Of a stretch of 9,964 bases of DNA, positions 7,330 through 9,964 are shown in pieces (positions within the stretch are counted from its first letter, which is position 1; every line of letters starts with the position of its first letter). The notes under the pieces are model-generated. The model searched no databases and had not been told where the DNA came from. It saw only the letters and a program-made list of their open reading frames with translations. A program made the translations under genes and the position numbers. Origin of the DNA: an uncultured Lachnospiraceae bacterium (GTDB lineage: Bacteria; Bacillota; Clostridia; Lachnospirales; Lachnospiraceae); the NCBI GenBank assembly GCA_902783395.1, contig CACZRA010000366.1, positions 1-9,964 on the forward strand, given 5' to 3'.

Positions 7330-8021
7330 CAGCCCTCAAAATAATAGCCGACACCCCATTTGGTACGGACATAGCCGGGATCTCCGGGATTCTTTTCTAT
7401 CTTCTCCCGAAGCCTTCTGATATGTACATCCACGGTCCGGCCGTCCCCGGGGTATTCCTTGCCCCATATAAGATCCAGAAGGTCGGATCTGCTGTAGACT
7501 TTCTGCGGATTATTGGCGAGCAGCTCCAGAACATCAAATTCCTTCGCCGTAAGATTAACCTCCGTACCTTCTATATATGCCCTGCGGTTCGCTTTATCAA
7601 GCTTCAGGCCTCCGGACACAAGAATATCTTTATTCTCAGCCGCAGACCTGTCGCGCCTTTCATTCTTAGAACGTCTCAGGATCGCCTTCATCCTCGCCTT
7701 GACCTCGAGTACGTTAAACGGCTTTGTGATATAGTCATCGGCTCCGTAATCGAGCCCCAGTATCTTGTCCATATCATCGCCCTTTGCAGTGAGCATGATG
7801 ATCGGTACATCAAGCGTCTCCCTCAGCTGCTGGCAGACTTCAAATCCGGTAAGCTTCGGAAGCATGATATCCAGCAGGATGATATCGTAGTTTCCCGATC
7901 TTGCAAGCCGGAGTGCTTCTTCACCGTCATATGCACAGTCAACCTCATATCCATCCTGCTCCAGAGAAAACCGGAGCCCCTTCACTATAAGCTTTTCATC
8001 ATCTACCAACAGTACCTTCAA
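7329..8021 (-). CDS. OmpR/PhoB-family DNA-binding response regulator
   Basis: A 230-residue transcription factor phosphorylated by the adjacent kinase. The receiver domain (1-118) has the acidic pair D7/D8, phosphorylation site D51 (LLDIMLP), T78 and K100 (ITKPF). The winged-helix domain (about 130-230) has LTAKEFDVLELLA, the recognition region DGRTVDVHIRRLREKIE, and the C-terminal hairpin RTKWGVGYYFEG. The recognition helix is of the WalR/MtrA/PhoP type, so its operators may be direct hexamer repeats, but its targets cannot be told from this window. The start is TTG at 8021-8019: the protein then begins LKVLLVDDE, exactly the first receiver strand, and no in-frame ATG or GTG gives a complete domain. 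The gap to the comEA stop is nine bases, and AGGT lies about eight bases upstream of the TTG. WalR is the nearest well-known relative in style, but orthology is not established. Confidence 0.94.
   Translation of the reverse strand: MKVLLVDDEKLIVKGLRFSLEQDGYEVDCAYDGEEALRLARSGNYDIILLDIMLPKLTGFEVCQQLRETLDVPIIMLTAKGDDMDKILGLDYGADDYITKPFNVLEVKARMKAILRRSKNERRDRSAAENKDILVSGGLKLDKANRRAYIEGTEVNLTAKEFDVLELLANNPQKVYSRSDLLDLIWGKEYPGDGRTVDVHIRRLREKIEKNPGDPGYVRTKWGVGYYFEG
8019..8021 (-). promoter_or_regulatory. TTG start codon of the response regulator
   Basis: The minus strand reads TTG AAG GTA CTG, giving (M)KVLL at the first beta strand of the receiver domain. The nearby ATG triplets in GTAGATGATG are out of frame. 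The upstream in-frame stretch encodes no plausible extension. A TTG start with a weak AGGT leader should lower translation of the regulator relative to its operon partners. Confidence 0.8.
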
Positions 8022-8030
8022 TCAGATTAC

Positions 8031-8609
8031 CTATACCTTTATCCTGTCTTTTATCCTGTCAAAGGTTCCCTGCTTGATGCCGGGTACCTCCATTATACTC
8101 TCCACACTGTCAAATTTTCCATTTTTTTCTCTGAAAGAGATGATATCCTCTGCTCTTGAAGCTCCTATCCCCTTCAGAGTCTGAAGCTCGCTGCTGTCTG
8201 CGGTATTGATGTTTATCCTGTCATCCTGCTGCATGCCGGCATCAGGAGCATCGCCGCCGTCTTCCTCACCCAGGGCGGGGACATATATCTTCTCCCCGTC
8301 ATAACAAGGCTCAGCCTGGTTTATCGCTGAAATATCAGCCTCATCCGTGACCCCTCCCGCGAGTGACAGCACCTCAAATATCCTGCTTCCCTGCGGTACC
8401 GTGTATACCCCCGGGGCATTCACCTTTCCGCAGGCATACACATAGATAATGCCGCCTGTTTCTGCTGTAGCCTCTTCAGTCTCTGTCTCGTTTACCGAAG
8501 CACTGCTCTCCTCCCCGATGTCTTCCAGAGATAACTCATCAGAATAAGAACTGCCGCATCCGTACAGTATCAGGCATAAGGGAAGAATAAGAAATAATCT
8601 GAAACTCAT
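8031..8609 (-). CDS. comEA: ComEA-like DNA-binding protein (SLBB + helix-hairpin-helix), probable lipoprotein
   Basis: A 192-residue exported protein expected to bind double-stranded DNA at the outer face of the membrane and pass it to ComEC. Residues 1-17 are a short hydrophobic leader ending in LYGC, a plausible lipobox with Cys18; most studied ComEA proteins have a plain membrane helix instead. An acidic Ser/Thr/Glu linker (19-52) leads to an SLBB domain (about 53-111; IYVYACGKVNAPGVYTVPQG at 55-74). A second acidic, Gly/Asp-rich linker follows. The tandem helix-hairpin-helix domain (131-192) has ININTADSSELQTLKGIGAS at 132-151 and VPGIKQGTFDRI at 175-186, the classic ComEA DNA-binding pattern. 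Length and domain order match Gram-positive ComEA. GAGGT lies seven bases before the ATG. The usual comEB neighbour is absent; a two-component system follows instead, with comEC three genes further on. Confidence 0.92.
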   Translation of the reverse strand: MSFRLFLILPLCLILYGCGSSYSDELSLEDIGEESSASVNETETEEATAETGGIIYVYACGKVNAPGVYTVPQGSRIFEVLSLAGGVTDEADISAINQAEPCYDGEKIYVPALGEEDGGDAPDAGMQQDDRININTADSSELQTLKGIGASRAEDIISFREKNGKFDSVESIMEVPGIKQGTFDRIKDRIKV

Positions 8610-8619
8610 AGAATAACCT

Positions 8620-8641
8620 CACCGTATCTGAGATAACGGTG
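8620..8641 (-). promoter_or_regulatory. Hairpin abutting the comEA ribosome binding site
   Basis: On the minus strand CACCGT (8641-8636) pairs perfectly with ACGGTG (8625-8620). Inside it, ATC pairs with GAT around a three-base TCA loop with one bulged T, giving a nine-pair stem. The last base of the 3' arm is the first G of the GAGGT ribosome binding site (8620-8616) of comEA. No T-run follows, so it is not an ordinary terminator. It could modulate ribosome access, protect a processed 5' end, or be a protein operator; these roles are inference. Confidence 0.5.
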
Positions 8642-8664
8642 CCCCGAAAGCTTTGAGTCAGATT

Positions 8665-9852
8665 TTAGGCTTCCTTTAATGCTTTGTCAAGTCGTCTCCC
8701 GAGCTCCGCTATATCGTCCTCTTCCATGACGAGCGGAGGTACTATCCGCAGGGTATTGGCTCCGGCACTGATGATAAGAAGGCCGTTCTCCCTTGCTTTT
8801 TCGATCACCGGAGCACAGGAGCCTTCAAGCTCGAGAGCCTGCATGAACCCCGCTCCCCTGCGTTCTTTTATTATACCATAACGGTCTTTTATCTCATCCA
8901 GCGTCTTTTCCAGTACCGGAGTAAGCTTTCTGACATGTGAGACTATATCCTTCTCCCTGAACTGCCTCAAAACCTCGGATACGGCGGCACATGCAAAGGG
9001 ATTTCCGCCGTAGGTCGTTCCGTGATCTCCGGGAACAAGGGAATTGCCGGCGACACGCTCCGTCATGGCAAAGGCACCGACCGGAACACCGTTTCCCAAA
9101 GCCTTGGCGATCGTGACAATGTCAGGTTTAACTCCGTACTTTTCCCATGCGAACATATAACCGGTACGCCCCATCCCGCACTGGATCTCATCAAGTATCA
9201 GAAGGATATCCCTTTCGTCACAGAGCTTCCTTACGCCTTTGATAAACTCGTCCCGGGAAGGATATATCCCGCCCTCTCCCTGAACGGTCTCCATGATCAC
9301 CGCACAGGTCATGTCATCCATAAGACTCTCAACCGATTCAAGGTCGTTGAAGGAGGCAAATCTGACATTACCGATACCGGGCTCGAATGCCTCTCTGTAG
9401 TGTGCATTTCCCGTTACGGAAAGAGCCCCCATCGATCTGCCGTGAAAGCTGTGCTCCATGGCTATTATATTGTGATCCGTGCGACCGTCCTTAAGAAAAG
9501 CATACTTTCTCGCAGTCTTTATCGCGCCTTCTATGGCCTCGGTACCCGAATTGGTAAAAAATACCCTGTCCATCTTAGATACTTCGCATACATCCTTTGC
9601 GGCCAGGCAGGCGGGTTCGTTGTAATACAGATTTGAGGTATGCATCACCTTGTCGATCTGGTTCTTCAGCGCATCATTGAATTCCCTGTTTCCGTAGCCC
9701 AGAGCATAAACTGCGATCCCTGCTGCGGAGTCAAGGTATTCCCTGCCTTTATCGTCATACAGCCTGATCCCTTCACCGCGTTCAAGTACTATGGGAAACC
9801 TGTTGTAGGTGTGAAGCAGGTACGTATCACCGAGCTTCATGTAATCTGTCAT
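8665..9852 (-). CDS. argD: Acetylornithine aminotransferase-type class III PLP aminotransferase
   Basis: A 395-residue cytoplasmic enzyme of the class III PLP-dependent aminotransferases. It is expected to convert N-acetylglutamate semialdehyde and glutamate to N-acetylornithine and 2-oxoglutarate in arginine synthesis, possibly also acting on succinyl-diaminopimelate. Seen in the sequence: YLDSAAGIAVYALGYGN (39-55); phosphate-binding NSGTEAIEGAIKTAR (101-115); HSFHGRSMGALS (134-145); METVQGEGG (187-195); LDEIQCGMGRTG with PLP-contacting D221 (220-231); the Schiff-base lysine K250 in IAKALGNGVPVGA (248-260); and TTYGGNP (279-285). Length and motif order fit ArgD. Ornithine or GABA aminotransferase are alternatives, though both are usually longer. 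The ATG at 9852 has AAAGGA about seven bases upstream. No other arginine gene is visible, and 55 nt without a clear terminator separate it from comEA, so it may or may not share that operon. Confidence 0.85.
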   Translation of the reverse strand: MTDYMKLGDTYLLHTYNRFPIVLERGEGIRLYDDKGREYLDSAAGIAVYALGYGNREFNDALKNQIDKVMHTSNLYYNEPACLAAKDVCEVSKMDRVFFTNSGTEAIEGAIKTARKYAFLKDGRTDHNIIAMEHSFHGRSMGALSVTGNAHYREAFEPGIGNVRFASFNDLESVESLMDDMTCAVIMETVQGEGGIYPSRDEFIKGVRKLCDERDILLILDEIQCGMGRTGYMFAWEKYGVKPDIVTIAKALGNGVPVGAFAMTERVAGNSLVPGDHGTTYGGNPFACAAVSEVLRQFREKDIVSHVRKLTPVLEKTLDEIKDRYGIIKERRGAGFMQALELEGSCAPVIEKARENGLLIISAGANTLRIVPPLVMEEDDIAELGRRLDKALKEA

Positions 9853-9964
9853 ATTTTTGTCCTTTCTTCCTTATACATTTCGGGTATCTTTCCCTGCTAT
9901 TTTACAAATACGCACCACTCCGCGCTTCGCGCTCTCGTGCTGCTGTAAAGTATTCGGAATCCCG
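9853..9964 (-). other. Leader region upstream of argD, no gene
   Basis: Apart from the palindrome at 9901-9949, this holds the argD ribosome binding site (AAAGGA, 9865-9860) and AT-rich stretches. TATAAG (minus strand, near 9870) and TAAAAT (near 9900) resemble -10 boxes, but neither has a convincing -35 at the right distance. No coding potential was seen on either strand. The window ends before the upstream neighbour is reached. Confidence 0.4.
9901..9949. repeat. Interrupted palindrome, probable dispersed REP-like element
   Basis: The element is bounded by TTTACA (9901-9906) and its exact inverse TGTAAA (9944-9949). Inside are GCAC (9912-9915) with GTGC (9937-9940), and at the centre CGCG-CTT-CGCG (9921-9931). 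The arms between (CACTC and CTCTC) mostly do not pair. The GC-rich core stands out from its AT-rich flanks. A transcript would fold into a long interrupted stem-loop. It lies 49 nt upstream of the argD start, with no T-run after it, so a mobile or REP-like repeat is more likely than a simple terminator. Only one copy is in the window, so the dispersed nature is inferred. Confidence 0.5.

Noticed and set aside
7422..8159. 245-codon plus-strand open frame opposite the response regulator
   Set aside because: It is the complement of strongly conserved OmpR-family sequence, runs across a real gene boundary and has no recognisable fold.
9022..9636. 204-codon plus-strand open frame opposite argD
   Set aside because: It is fully antisense to intact aminotransferase motifs and has no independent ribosome binding site or domain evidence.
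9866..9905. TATAAG and TAAAAT considered as argD promoter -10 boxes
   Set aside because: No -35-like hexamer lies at 16-18 nt from either, so a promoter call would be a guess.

Overview
The window looks like chromosomal DNA from a Gram-positive anaerobe of the Clostridia, most likely a member of the Lachnospiraceae. This is an inference from protein style, strong AAAGGAG-type ribosome binding sites, moderate GC (mid-to-high 40s by eye), and a secreted protein with the VSGN/ISDN pentapeptide repeats often seen in that family. Every credible gene lies on the minus strand, so transcription runs from high to low coordinates. I found no rRNA, tRNA, CRISPR array, insertion sequence or prophage gene.

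In transcription order: 9853-9964 is non-coding and holds a 49-nt interrupted palindrome that looks like a dispersed repeat. An ArgD-type aminotransferase follows (9852-8665). After a 55-nt gap with a hairpin directly against the next ribosome binding site comes a tightly packed seven-gene run: a ComEA-like lipoprotein (8609-8031), an OmpR-family response regulator with a TTG start (8021-7329), a sensor histidine kinase (7329-5872), a lipoprotein with two GerMN domains (5872-4934), a full-length ComEC/Rec2 DNA-uptake channel (4937-2721), an unrecognised secreted and membrane-anchored repeat protein (2724-1144), and an OGG1-type DNA glycosylase (1140-289). Neighbours overlap by 1 or 4 nt or are separated by 3 to 9 nt, so this is almost certainly one translationally coupled operon. 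After 136 nt without an obvious terminator, the N-terminal 50 codons of a YtcJ-type amidohydrolase run off the left edge (152-1).

How the genes may work together: ComEA binds incoming double-stranded DNA outside the cell and ComEC carries one strand across the membrane. Between them sits a response regulator, kinase and GerMN-lipoprotein cassette, in the same order as the actinobacterial MtrA-MtrB-LpqB envelope-stress system. The operon ends with a base-excision repair enzyme. The most interesting hypothesis is that an envelope-sensing two-component module is built into a DNA uptake and repair operon, with a new membrane protein between ComEC and the glycosylase as a possible accessory component. 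The individual families are known; the combination and the 526-residue protein are what deserve attention. Natural competence in this organism is not shown by the sequence, because pilus, ComF, DprA and RecA genes are outside the window.
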